Of a stretch of 64,000 nt of DNA, positions 1 to 9,800 are shown piece after piece. The stretch is from positions 43,772-107,771 of the forward strand of contig JAKLKF010000006.1 of NCBI GenBank assembly GCA_023150805.1. Reading direction: 5' to 3'. The DNA comes from Myxococcota bacterium (GTDB taxonomy: Bacteria > Myxococcota_A > UBA796 > UBA2385). The notes beneath the pieces are model-generated. The model was given only the letters and a program-made list of their open reading frames with translations, had not been told where the DNA came from and did not search any database. Position 1 is the first letter of the stretch, and every line of letters starts with the position of its first letter. Both the position numbers and the translations under genes were made by a program.

Positions 1-604
<604 letters not shown>

Positions 605-682
605 AGTCGCCTTGATCTGGAACGCAGCGTCTACCATCATGTGAATGTGCGAATTCTGCTCGCATCGACGAGCAGACCCTCT

Positions 683-802
683 TGGTCGGTGGCGATAGTT
701 CAGAGGACCCACCCGTTCCCATACCGAACACGGAAGTTAAGCTCTGAAGCGCTGATGGTACTGCCGGGGAAGCCCGGTGGGAGAGTAGGTGACTGCCGAC
801 CA
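683..802 (+). rRNA. rrf: 5S ribosomal RNA
   Basis: The gene is about 120 nt and starts some 80 nt after the 23S end, the usual 23S-5S order. The terminal helix is visible: TGGTCGG at 683-689 pairs with CCGACCA at 796-802. The conserved core CCCGTTCCCATACCGAAC and the sequence GGAAGTTAAGCTC lie between. No tRNA gene is seen in the 23S-5S spacer or after the 5S. Confidence 0.96.
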
Positions 803-810
803 TCCCCTCG

Positions 811-849
811 ACACCCCGAGGTCCTCGTGACCTCGGGGTGTTGCCTTTT
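811..849 (+). terminator. Intrinsic terminator of the rRNA operon
   Basis: A perfect 13-bp stem (811-823 with 829-841) closes a 5-nt loop CTCGT and is followed by the T-rich stretch TGCCTTTT. It begins 8 nt after the 5S gene, where the rRNA transcript should end. Confidence 0.9.
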
Positions 850-900
850 GGGGTGCACTGACTCCCGGTGTCGAGGCTCCTGCCGGCGGCCCGCAGGCGC

Positions 901-1935
901 TCAGGTCAGGGGTGAGACGCGCTCCAGGGTCTCCGGGTCCTCCAGGAGGTCTCCCGCTCCAATGACGGCACAGCGCCGGGGGTCCTCGGCCATGACCACG
1001 GGCACGCCCGTGCGCGCACGCAGCAGCGCGTCGATGTCGGGGAGCAGGGCACCGCCGCCACACAGGACGAAGCCCTGCTGGAGGACGTCGGCGGCCAGCT
1101 CCGGTGGTGTGCGCGACAGGGCCCTGCGGATCCCCTCGACGATCTCTTCCAGGACGGGCTGGAAGGCGGCCACGACCTCGGCGCTGGTGATGGTGACGTC
1201 CCTGGGGATGCCCGTGCCCAGGTCTCGACCCTTCACGCGCAGCGGGGTGACGTCGTCGGCGGCGGGCAGGGCCCTGCCGATGCGGAGCTTGAGCTCCTCG
1301 GCCGTGCGCTCCCCGATCAGCGTGTTGTGGCGCTGCTGGATGGCGGCCACCAGCGCCCGGTCCAGGTGGTCGCCGGCGGCCCGCACCGACGCGTTGACCA
1401 CGACGCCCCCCATGCTGATGAGGCCGATCTCGGTGGTGCCGCCGCCGATGTCGACCACCATGCTGGCGCGGGCCTCGTGGATGGGCAGCTCGGCGCCCAG
1501 GGCCGCTGCGGTGGACTTGCCCACCAGGCGGACCTCACGCCCGCCCGCCGCGCGGGCGGACTCGAGGATGGCGCGCCGCTCCACCTCGGTGGTTCCGACG
1601 GGCACGCACACGACCATGCGCGGCTTGACCAGGGGCCGGCTGCCAAGGGCCCGGTCGACACAGGTCCGCAACAGGGTCTCGGCCAGCTCGAAGTCGGCGA
1701 TCACCCCCTCGCGGATGGGGCGCACCGCCTGGATGTTCTCTGGCGTCCGGCCCACCATGCGCTTGGCTTCGGCGCCGACCGCCACCACCTGCGTGCCGGC
1801 GGGGCCTCTCTGCACCGCCACCACCGAGGGCTCTTCGACGACGATCCCGCGGCTGCGGACGAGGACGAGCGTGTTGCTGGTGCCCAGGTCGATGGCCAGG
1901 TCACTGGACAGCCGCCCGAGAGCCTGGTCGAGCAC
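901..1935 (-). CDS. mreB: MreB-like actin-family ATPase
   Basis: A 344-residue actin-fold protein of normal MreB length. The first phosphate loop DLGTSNT is at residues 16-22, the second, DIGGGTTEIG, at 162-171, and the adenosine motif CGGGALLPDID near 292-302. MreB forms membrane-associated filaments that guide rod-shape wall synthesis. The GTG start lies 6 nt after the stop of the zinc-ribbon gene, so the two are probably co-transcribed. No mreC, mreD, pbp2 or rodA is next to it, so this may be a second, stand-alone MreB paralogue rather than the main shape gene. The family call is firm; the role as the sole MreB is not. Confidence 0.88.
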   Translation of the reverse strand: MLDQALGRLSSDLAIDLGTSNTLVLVRSRGIVVEEPSVVAVQRGPAGTQVVAVGAEAKRMVGRTPENIQAVRPIREGVIADFELAETLLRTCVDRALGSRPLVKPRMVVCVPVGTTEVERRAILESARAAGGREVRLVGKSTAAALGAELPIHEARASMVVDIGGGTTEIGLISMGGVVVNASVRAAGDHLDRALVAAIQQRHNTLIGERTAEELKLRIGRALPAADDVTPLRVKGRDLGTGIPRDVTITSAEVVAAFQPVLEEIVEGIRRALSRTPPELAADVLQQGFVLCGGGALLPDIDALLRARTGVPVVMAEDPRRCAVIGAGDLLEDPETLERVSPLT

Positions 1936-1941
1936 GTCCGC

Positions 1942-2418
1942 TCAGTCGCCGAAGGTCTTGATGGTGCGGATGTCCTCCCAGGGCTTGTCCACCACCGCGG
2001 CGATGTGCTCGGCGTGTCCCAGCAGCGGCTTGTCGCTCGTCTGGATGATGACGCGCTCTCCATCCGAGGTGATGGCCACGACCTCGAACATCGCCTTGTC
2101 GCCGCCCATCACGTGCTCGATCTTCTGCACGTCGGAGAAGGGGATGCGATCGGTGGTCGTGCCCGAGGCGGTCGTCCGGGAGATGACGATCGACTGGGTC
2201 TCGGCGTCCACGACGATGCGCTCGGCGGCGTTGTTGTAGTAGAGGTGGGCGAAGAGCGCCGCGCCGACCACCGCCATCGCGACCAGGAAGCCCAGCATGA
2301 TGACCAGGGGGTTGGTCTTCTTCTGGACGACCTCGTTGAAGTCGTGGAAGCAGTGCTTGCAGACGTTCGCGGCGGTCGGGACGTCGGCGCCACAGCTGGG
2401 GCAGGTCTTCGTGGCCAC
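1942..2418 (-). CDS. Zinc-ribbon single-pass membrane protein
   Basis: A 158-residue protein. Four cysteines in two CxxC pairs (C6, C9, C20, C23; CPSC and CKHC) form a typical N-terminal zinc ribbon. One hydrophobic helix follows at about residues 37-61, then roughly 95 residues of soluble domain. I chose the GTG at 2418 over the longer ATG at 2529 because GAGGAG (2424-2429) sits just upstream and the zinc ribbon then starts at residue 6. It lies between the upstream helical protein and mreB. The partner and function of the C-terminal domain are unknown. Confidence 0.78.
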   Translation of the reverse strand: MATKTCPSCGADVPTAANVCKHCFHDFNEVVQKKTNPLVIMLGFLVAMAVVGAALFAHLYYNNAAERIVVDAETQSIVISRTTASGTTTDRIPFSDVQKIEHVMGGDKAMFEVVAITSDGERVIIQTSDKPLLGHAEHIAAVVDKPWEDIRTIKTFGD

Positions 2419-2482
2419 GAGGTCTCCTCGATGGATAGCCAGGGTCGGCGAAGTGCCTGTGTACGCGACCGTCCGGATGATG

Positions 2483-2908
2483 TCAACCCGAGGTCGCACC
2501 GCCGCCAGCGCCGCTGTCTTCCTCGGCAAGCAGGCGCGTCACCGCGGCCAGCAGGGACGGGACCATCAGCGGCACCTGTGACCGAGGCGTTCGCTTCCGG
2601 TAGGTCTTGAAGACCTTCTCGCCGGCCTTCACGACCGCGCGGGGTTCGGCAGAGACGCGCATCGCCCGGGCCAAGGCCTGGAGCTGGGGCGCGGGCAGGG
2701 CCTGCAGGTCCTCCAGATCGTAGGTGGAGAGCGGCAGGCCCTCCGCGCGCGCCAGCTCGGCCAGCCGGCGCACGGCCTGCTCCAGCAGCGCGATCCGGGC
2801 GCTGTCCTCCTCCACGGGGATGTCCAGGTCGATGACCAGGTCCACCAGGTCCCGCTCCGGCACGGCGGCGAGCATCTGGAGCTCTTCAGCGGACAGCAGC
2901 TTCGACAT
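2483..2908 (-). CDS. Conserved-looking helical protein, unknown function
   Basis: A 141-residue, mostly alpha-helical, charged protein with no signal peptide, membrane segment or family motif that I recognise. The ATG at 2908 has a near-perfect ribosome site (AAAGGAGGTG) 2 nt upstream, which fixes the start despite a much longer open frame. It is the first gene of a leftward operon with the zinc-ribbon protein and the MreB-like protein, and is divergent from sppA. The tail is Gly/Ala-rich and probably disordered. Confidence 0.72.
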   Translation of the reverse strand: MSKLLSAEELQMLAAVPERDLVDLVIDLDIPVEEDSARIALLEQAVRRLAELARAEGLPLSTYDLEDLQALPAPQLQALARAMRVSAEPRAVVKAGEKVFKTYRKRTPRSQVPLMVPSLLAAVTRLLAEEDSGAGGGATSG

Positions 2909-3043
2909 GGCACCTCCTTTGCGCGTCCGCCTCGCCCCGGAGGGTGACGCCGCGCACGCCGTGCGTAGGGATAACTGGCCGCAGCCTCGGGACCCGGGCC
3001 TCGTGCCCCACTTCGTCCGGCGCCCGCGCGGAAGGAGTCCTCC

Positions 3044-4747
3044 GTGCTGTCCCTGGCCTGGTCCACGCTGCTGTCCTGGCTGGCGCTGCCGCTGTCCTGG
3101 CTGGTCCGGCGCCTGCGCCGCTGGCAGCTCGGGCGCAGCGGCGTGCTGGCGCTCTCCCTGAGCCACGACCTCCCGCGCCGCGCCCCGCTGGAGGGCATCG
3201 CCGCCACCGCTGCGCTGCTGCGCGCCATGGGGGAGGACCCGCTGCTTCGCGCGGTGCGCCTTCACCTGCGCAGCCCCTCCCTGGGCTGGGCGGCGGCGCA
3301 GGACCTGCACCAGGCGCTGCTGGCCCTGCGCGCGCGCGGCAAGCTGGTGTTCGTCCACCTCGAGCACGCGGGCAACCAGGAGCTCCTGCTGGCCAGCGCC
3401 GCCGACCGCGCCTGGCTGGCCCCCGCCGGCGAGGTCTTCCTCACCGGCGTGGACGCCTGGCTGGTCTTCGCCGGCGACCTGCTCGGCCGGCTGGGGGTGC
3501 GGGTCGAGATCGAGGCGGCTGGCGCCTACAAGAGCTTCGGCGAGACCTACGCCCGCGCCTTCCCCAGCCCCGCGAACCGCCTGGCGACCGCCGCCCTGGT
3601 CGAAGACCTGGGTGCCCAGCTCGTCGAGACCCTGGCGAGCGCCCGGAAGGTCCCGGAAGAGCGGGTCCGCGCGCTGCTGCGCCGCTGCCCGGTCCCCCCC
3701 GAGGAGGCGCTGGCCGCGGGCCTGATCGACGGGGTCGGGCACGCCGACCAGGCCGACGCCGCCCTGGAGGCCCAGCTCGGTCGCTCGCTGCGCCCGGTCG
3801 CCTTCCACCGCTACGCCCGCCTGCTCGCCCTGGAGCGCGCCCTGGCACGGGTGGGCCGGCGGGGGCGCGTGGTCTCGGTCGTCCACCTGGAGGGCCCGGT
3901 GGTCCACGGCGCCGAGCCCTCCGGCGGCGGGGGGCACCGCATCGACGCCGACCGGGTCGTGCCCGTCCTCGACCAGCTCCGCGAGGCCGAGCAGGTGGGC
4001 GCGGCCGTGCTCTTCGTCAACAGCCCCGGCGGCAGCGCCCTGGCCAGCGACGTCATCGCGCGCGCGGTCGAGCGCTTGGCCCAGGCGAAGCCCGTCGTCG
4101 CCGTCTTCGCCAACGTCGCGGCCAGCGGCGGCTACTACGTCGCCGCGCCCTGCGCCGAGATCGTGGCCCAGCCCGGCAGCATCACCGGCTCCATCGGCGT
4201 GGTCGGCGGCAAGCTCGCCATCGGCGGCGCTGCCGGCCAGGTCGGCGTGCACGCCGAGGTCGTGCGCTCGGACGAGCAGGCGATGATGCTGAGCGCCTGG
4301 CGCCCCTTCCGCCCCGAGGAGAGGGCCCGCTTCCGCGCCCTGCTCGACCGCACCTACGACCGCTTCCTGGCCGTCGTCGCCGCGGGCCGCAAGCGCCCCG
4401 TGCAGGACATCGCCGACCACGCCCAGGGGCGGGTCTGGACGGGCCGCCAGGCCCTGGAGCGCGGCCTGGTCGACCGCTTGGGCGGCCTGGACGAGGGCCT
4501 GTCGCGCGCGCGCGCCCTGGCCGGCCTGCCGTCGGACGCCGCCGTCGTCCACCAGCGCTTCCCCCCGCCTCGCTTCCGGCTGCTGGCCCAGCTCCTCGGG
4601 CGCGACGCGCGGGCTGCCGCGCCCGGCCCGGACCTGCTCGACCAGGGCCTGGCCTCGCTGGGCGAGGCCGGCGGACGCCTGTCCCTCCTGCGCCACCTCC
4701 CCGGGCAGGCCCTGGCCCTGCTGCCCTGGGTGGTCAGCGACCCCTGA
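3044..4747 (+). CDS. sppA: Signal peptide peptidase SppA (protease IV type)
   Basis: A 567-residue, two-domain SppA of the long (E. coli-like) type, which cuts leftover signal peptides in the membrane. The general-base lysine is K163 in AYKSFGE, and the nucleophile is S361 in AASGGYYVA, followed by the family motif GSITGSIGVVGGK. A second repeat motif, NSPGGSALAS, lies upstream of the nucleophile. The first 25 residues are hydrophobic with trailing arginines and probably act as the membrane anchor. The GTG start has GGAG 6 nt upstream. It ends 3 bp from the convergent slt gene. Confidence 0.93.
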   Translation: MLSLAWSTLLSWLALPLSWLVRRLRRWQLGRSGVLALSLSHDLPRRAPLEGIAATAALLRAMGEDPLLRAVRLHLRSPSLGWAAAQDLHQALLALRARGKLVFVHLEHAGNQELLLASAADRAWLAPAGEVFLTGVDAWLVFAGDLLGRLGVRVEIEAAGAYKSFGETYARAFPSPANRLATAALVEDLGAQLVETLASARKVPEERVRALLRRCPVPPEEALAAGLIDGVGHADQADAALEAQLGRSLRPVAFHRYARLLALERALARVGRRGRVVSVVHLEGPVVHGAEPSGGGGHRIDADRVVPVLDQLREAEQVGAAVLFVNSPGGSALASDVIARAVERLAQAKPVVAVFANVAASGGYYVAAPCAEIVAQPGSITGSIGVVGGKLAIGGAAGQVGVHAEVVRSDEQAMMLSAWRPFRPEERARFRALLDRTYDRFLAVVAAGRKRPVQDIADHAQGRVWTGRQALERGLVDRLGGLDEGLSRARALAGLPSDAAVVHQRFPPPRFRLLAQLLGRDARAAAPGPDLLDQGLASLGEAGGRLSLLRHLPGQALALLPWVVSDP

Positions 4748-4750
4748 TCC

Positions 4751-6880
4751 TCAGCCGTCCCCGTACACGTAGCGGTACTGCTGCAGGTAGCCCAGCACCC
4801 GCCGCACGTAGCGCCGGGTCTCGGTGTAGCCCACGTCCTCGGCGAAGCGCGCGCCCGTGGGCGGGCTCTCCCAGGCGCCCAGCCACCGCTGCACCGCCTC
4901 GGGCCCGCCGTTGTAGCCGGCGATCACCAGCGGCAGCGCCGGCTCCACCCCCGCCCCGCGGAAGCGGCCCCACAGGCTGGCCAGCTCGGTGGTGCCCAGC
5001 GCGGCGTTGTAGCCGGGCTGGTAGAGGTCGTCGGCCTGGTAAGGGCTGGTCGGGCCGAAGCGCGCCCGGTGGTGCGTGCCGGCCAGCTCGGGCATGAGCT
5101 GCATCAGGCCGCGGGCCCCCGCCAGCGAGGTGACCGACGGGTCGAGCGCGCTCTCGGCGTTCATGATCGCGTAGGGCAGCAGCGGATCGAGGCCCGCCTC
5201 GGCCGCGATGGCCGAGACCACGTCCTCGTGCGGGCGAGGGGTGCAGGCCCGCAGGGCCCAGGGATCGCCGGGCGCCTTCCAGGCCGCGCCGCACCAGGGC
5301 CGGGCCAGCTCCTGGGCCTGTTGGTAGGCCCCGGCCTCGACCAGGGCCAGCGCCAGGGCCACCCGCGCCTGCTGGCCCAGGGCCTTGGCCGGCTCGACCA
5401 GGGGCAGCAGCTCGGCCCGCGCCCACTCCTCCAGCCCTGCCCGAGCGAGGGCCTGCCCGCGGTGCCAGGCCGGCGTCTGCAGCGCGGCCGGCGCCTCGGG
5501 CGGCGGGCCCGAGGTCGGCACGCCCGCCAGCCGCAGGCCCAGCTCCTTGCTGGCGAACCAGGCCGCGCTGGTCGTCGGCCACCGCGCCACCACGTCCCGC
5601 CAGCCGGCCTGGGCGCCCGCGGGGTCCCCCGCCTTGGCGCGCAGCCAGGCACGCCACCACGCGGCGTTGGGCGCCACCTCGCTCTTGCCGTGCCGGGAGA
5701 GGAAGTCCTCCAGCGCCGCCGCCGCCTCCGGGTCGCGGCCCAGCTTGACCAGGGACCAGGCGCGGAACCAGCGCGCGTCGCTGGCGTGCGCCGAGGAGGG
5801 GTAGCGCACCAGGTGCTGGGTGAACGCGGCCTGGGCCTCGTCCAGGCGGCCGGCGTCGTAGGCCAGGTAGCCCAGCTTGAAGCTGGCCTCGTCGGCCTGG
5901 CTGCTGGTCGGCGCCGCCGCGATCAAGGCCCGGTAGAGCTTGTCGGCGCCGGCGTAGTCGCCCGTGCGCGAGGTCGCCAGCGCGTGGTCGAAGCGCTGGG
6001 CCGGCGTCGGGTTCGGCATGCGCGCGAAGGCCGCCACGGCCCGCGGGTAGTCCTTGGCCCGGAAGGCCAGCCGCGCCTCCTCGTTGAGGCTGGAGGGGCC
6101 CCCCAGGCTGTCCTCCAGGGCCAGGGCCTGGGGGTACAGCCGCTGCCCCGCCAGCGTGTCTGCCCGGCTGCGCACCAGGGCGCGGGTGCCCTCGTCCGCC
6201 AGGTCGGTGACCGGCCGCCCCTGCGCGGCCAGCCAGGCCTCGGCCGGCCCGGCCCAGGGGCTGCTGGGGTTCTTCGCCCACAGCGCCTGCATCACGGGCA
6301 CTGCCTTCTCCGGCTCGCCGCGGCGGATCGCCCCCTGGGCCAGCCACCAGCGCGCCTCGCCCGGGTCGGCCCCACCCGGGCCCGGCGTGGTGCCCGCCGC
6401 CCCCAGCTCGCCGGCCAGCAGGCCGTTGAGCGTGAGCCGCGCCTCCTCCCACCGGCCCAGCTCGACCAGGGCCCGCCCGCGCAACAGGGCCGCCCGCTGC
6501 GCCGCCGCGCCGGGCAGCGCCAGCCCGGTCCCCTCGGGCCCCGCCAGCGCCGACGTCGCCTCCTCGAAGCGCCCCGCCGCCACCAGGGCCTCGCCGCGCA
6601 CCAGCCGCGCGTAGAGGGCGAGCCCCGGGTCCTTCACCGGGTCCAGCAGCGCCAGCGCCCGCGCCGTGTCGCCCGACCGCGCCTCGCAGCGGGCCAGGGC
6701 CAGGCGCAGCGCGTCCTCGTCGGGGGAGGGGATCGCCGCCAGCGCGCCGGCGCAGTCACCCATCGCCAGGGCCCGCAGGCCGGCGGGATCCGCCGCCCAC
6801 GCGGGCACTCCGAGCACGAGCAGGCCCAGCACGAGGCCCACCCCCGGCAGCGCGCCGGTCAGAAGCTGGAGCCGAACCAC
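4751..6880 (-). CDS. slt: Soluble lytic murein transglycosylase with TPR-like superhelix
   Basis: A 709-residue exported protein. After a signal peptide (cleavage near ADPAG) comes a long alpha-helical, TPR-like region (about 30-570), then a C-terminal SLT (lysozyme-fold) domain. The catalytic glutamate is E576 in NAESALDP. The family motifs GLMQLMP and AGYNGGP follow. Such enzymes cut peptidoglycan glycan strands between MurNAc and GlcNAc to make anhydro ends. The GTG at 6880 overlaps the end of the upstream gene by 22 bp and has GGAGG 10 nt upstream, so the two are translationally linked. Confidence 0.92.
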   Translation of the reverse strand: MVRLQLLTGALPGVGLVLGLLVLGVPAWAADPAGLRALAMGDCAGALAAIPSPDEDALRLALARCEARSGDTARALALLDPVKDPGLALYARLVRGEALVAAGRFEEATSALAGPEGTGLALPGAAAQRAALLRGRALVELGRWEEARLTLNGLLAGELGAAGTTPGPGGADPGEARWWLAQGAIRRGEPEKAVPVMQALWAKNPSSPWAGPAEAWLAAQGRPVTDLADEGTRALVRSRADTLAGQRLYPQALALEDSLGGPSSLNEEARLAFRAKDYPRAVAAFARMPNPTPAQRFDHALATSRTGDYAGADKLYRALIAAAPTSSQADEASFKLGYLAYDAGRLDEAQAAFTQHLVRYPSSAHASDARWFRAWSLVKLGRDPEAAAALEDFLSRHGKSEVAPNAAWWRAWLRAKAGDPAGAQAGWRDVVARWPTTSAAWFASKELGLRLAGVPTSGPPPEAPAALQTPAWHRGQALARAGLEEWARAELLPLVEPAKALGQQARVALALALVEAGAYQQAQELARPWCGAAWKAPGDPWALRACTPRPHEDVVSAIAAEAGLDPLLPYAIMNAESALDPSVTSLAGARGLMQLMPELAGTHHRARFGPTSPYQADDLYQPGYNAALGTTELASLWGRFRGAGVEPALPLVIAGYNGGPEAVQRWLGAWESPPTGARFAEDVGYTETRRYVRRVLGYLQQYRYVYGDG

Positions 6881-9800
6881 CAGTACAGACCCTCCAGGCT
6901 GCCGGGTGCGATGGCCCCGTCTCCCACCACGCCGAAGCCGTAGCCCACGCGCAGGGTGACGGGGATCCCCCAGCCGATGATGGCGGTGCCGATCAGCTCG
7001 GCGCCGGTGCCGACCCGCACGCCGGTCAGCGCGGGCTCGGACAGCTCGTCGAAGGCGTTGCCGGCGTCGACGAAGGCGCTGGCCGACAGGTAGCGGCCGA
7101 AGAAGGGCAGGGTGCCCACCCCTCTGTCCACGTGGACGATGGGCAGGCGGTACTCGGCGCTGCCCAGGTAGTAGCTGTCGCCGTAGACGACGGCCGTCGG
7201 GAAGCCGCGCAGCGCCCGCCACTCGTCGGGCAGCGTGTAGTACGCGCTCTCCCCGAAGCTGCCGCCCAGCCGGAAGGAGCCGTAGCGGTTCTCGTCCCCC
7301 GCCGACAGGCCGCCGGCCAGCTTGGTCGCCAGCACGTGGTTGCCGGCCCAGGGCAGGCTGGTGTACTCGCGCCACTCGGCGGTGACCTGGAGCTGGGTGA
7401 AGCCGACCCACTGGTCCTGGTCGTCCAGCACGAAGGCGCCGATCCACGGGCTGCTCAGGTCGGCCACCAGCGAGACGATGCGCGCGTCCTCGGGGGAGAT
7501 CGACTTGTCGTAGGAGCGGCCCCGGGCGTAGCGCCAGCCGCCGCCCACGCTGCTGATGAAGCCGCGGGTGGGCAGGAAGGGGCGGTAGGCGTCGGCGGGC
7601 AGCGGGTCCATCGGCTGCCGCGCGGTACCCGCCCAGCGGGCGAAGAAGGAGCGGTACTCGTCGATGGGCCAGGTCACCTGGGCGTAGCCCCGGATCCGCT
7701 GGTCCCAGTAGCGCTGGTTCGTGCTCTCCACCGAGGGGATCGACGCCCCGCCCCCCTGCGGGCTTCCCGTCTCCCGGTACACGTCGCTGTAGGGCGTCAC
7801 GTAGCTGTAGGCGCCGGCCGTCACGATGGGGGTGTAGCGGTTCCAGGCCAGCGAGGCGCCCCAGCCCAGGTAGGAGGCGTCCGTGCGGTACGCCAGGTAG
7901 CCGCTGTACAGCCAGCGCCGCAGCGTGTCGGCGCCCGAGGTCGACAGCACGCCCTGGTAGCCGAAGGTCGTGCTGGAGATCGTCGGCAGCACGTAGCGGG
8001 GGGGCAGGAGCGAGCCCCAGGGCGAGTAGCGCTTCACCGGCCAGGAGAAGGCGAAGTCCTGTTCCTCGGGCGCCTCGGTGTCGACGACCAGGGCGCGCTG
8101 CTCGTCCGGGGCGCTGTCCGGCGCGTCCTCCAGCCCCGGCGCCTGCTCCCCGGGCAGGCCCCAGGGGCCCGGCCAGCGCCGCGCGTGCAGGAAGGGCCCG
8201 CCGAGCCCGTCCAGGCCCGGGTAGCGCGCGACCTCGCCGGTCCAGGGCGTCGCTCCCTCGCCGCCGCCGTCGGCCTGCGCGCGCCGCCTCCGCGCCTGGC
8301 GGCCCTTCCTCTCCGTCGCCTCCTCCTCCTGCGTCGCCGCGGGCTGCGCCTGCTCGAAGGCCGCGCGCGCCTTCTCCGCCAGGTAGCGCTGCTGGGCCAC
8401 CCACACGTCTCCCTCGGCCGGCAGCGCGGTCGCCAGCGCCGGGCCGTGCTCGACGGGCCGCGGCAGGGTGCCCCGGTCCCACCACGTCGAGCGATCCAGG
8501 TCCAGCCAGGCGATCTGGTTGCCGGTGTGGTGGAAGTCCTCGAAGACCAGCGCGTGGCCGTCGGGGTGGGGCGCCGGGCCGAAGGCGCCGCCCAGCACGT
8601 TGGTCACCTGCCACAGCCGCTCGGTCTCCAGGTCCAGCGCGTAGATGTTGTACACGCCGCTGCGGTCGCTGGAGAAGTACAAGGTCCGCCCGTCCGCGGA
8701 CCAGGCCGGGTCGATGTCCGAGGCGTCGTCGGCGGTCACCCGGCGCAGGGGCTGGCCGTCGGGACGGTACAGCCAGATGTCGCGGTGGCCGTCCTTCCAG
8801 GCCGACAGCGCCACCGTCCTGCCGTCGGGAGAGAAGCGCGGCGAGCTGAGCTGGGTGTGATCCCGGTGGTCCGTCAGCTCCTGCAGGCGGCGGTCCACGG
8901 TCAGCCGGGCGAGCTGGTTGTCCTGCGCCTCGTTCGTGATCACCAGCATCGTCTGGCCGTCGGGCGAGATCGCCGGGTCCCGCGCCCGCTGGCCCCGGGT
9001 GACCGTCTCGGTGCTGCCCCCCAGCGTGTGCAGGTTCACGTCCTGCCAGACGTTGTAGCGGTTGACCACCCGCGAGCTGCTGAAGGCGAAGGCCTGGCTG
9101 TCCGGGCGCCAGGAGAAGCTGGTCGCGCCGCGCCCGTCGAGCACCACCTCGGCCTGCTCGCCCCGGCGGTCCGCCACCCAGGTGTCCGTGCCGCGCTTCG
9201 GATCGGTGCAGGTCCACACGATGCGGCTGCCGTCGGGGCTCCACGCGGGGCCGTAGCAGCGGTCGTCTGCGTCCGACAGCCGGCGCGTGGGGGTGAGGCC
9301 CTGGACGCGCAGGTGCTCGGCCTGCCGCTGGTAGCGCTCGGTCATGTCCTGCCGCCACTGCTTGTACAGCGGCACCAGGCGCTGGCCGAAGACCCGCTTG
9401 CCCGGCAGCAGGTAGGGGATCCCCCGCCCATAGACGTGGACCCAGTCGGTCCAGGCGTCCTGCCCCGTGCGATCGGACACGAACTGGATGAAGTCCTGCC
9501 CGAACAGGTAGCGCAGGTTGCCGCCGGGCATGTCGCTGATCCAACCGTCCATGTTGCCCAGCGGGGGGAAGCCGTCCTCCAGCACGGCCATGCGCTTGAT
9601 CATGTGGGCCATGCTGCTGCGGCCGCGCCCGGCGTTGCTCTGTCGCGTCTCCTGGAAGGTGGCGAAGCCCTCGACCACCCAGCCGGGGCTGACGCGGTGC
9701 ACCGAGATCACCCGGCCGAGCACCGCCCGCACCGCGCCAGGCAGCCCCTCCACCGTGTCCAGGTGCAGGATGTGGGTCAGCTCGTGGGTCAGGATCGTCT

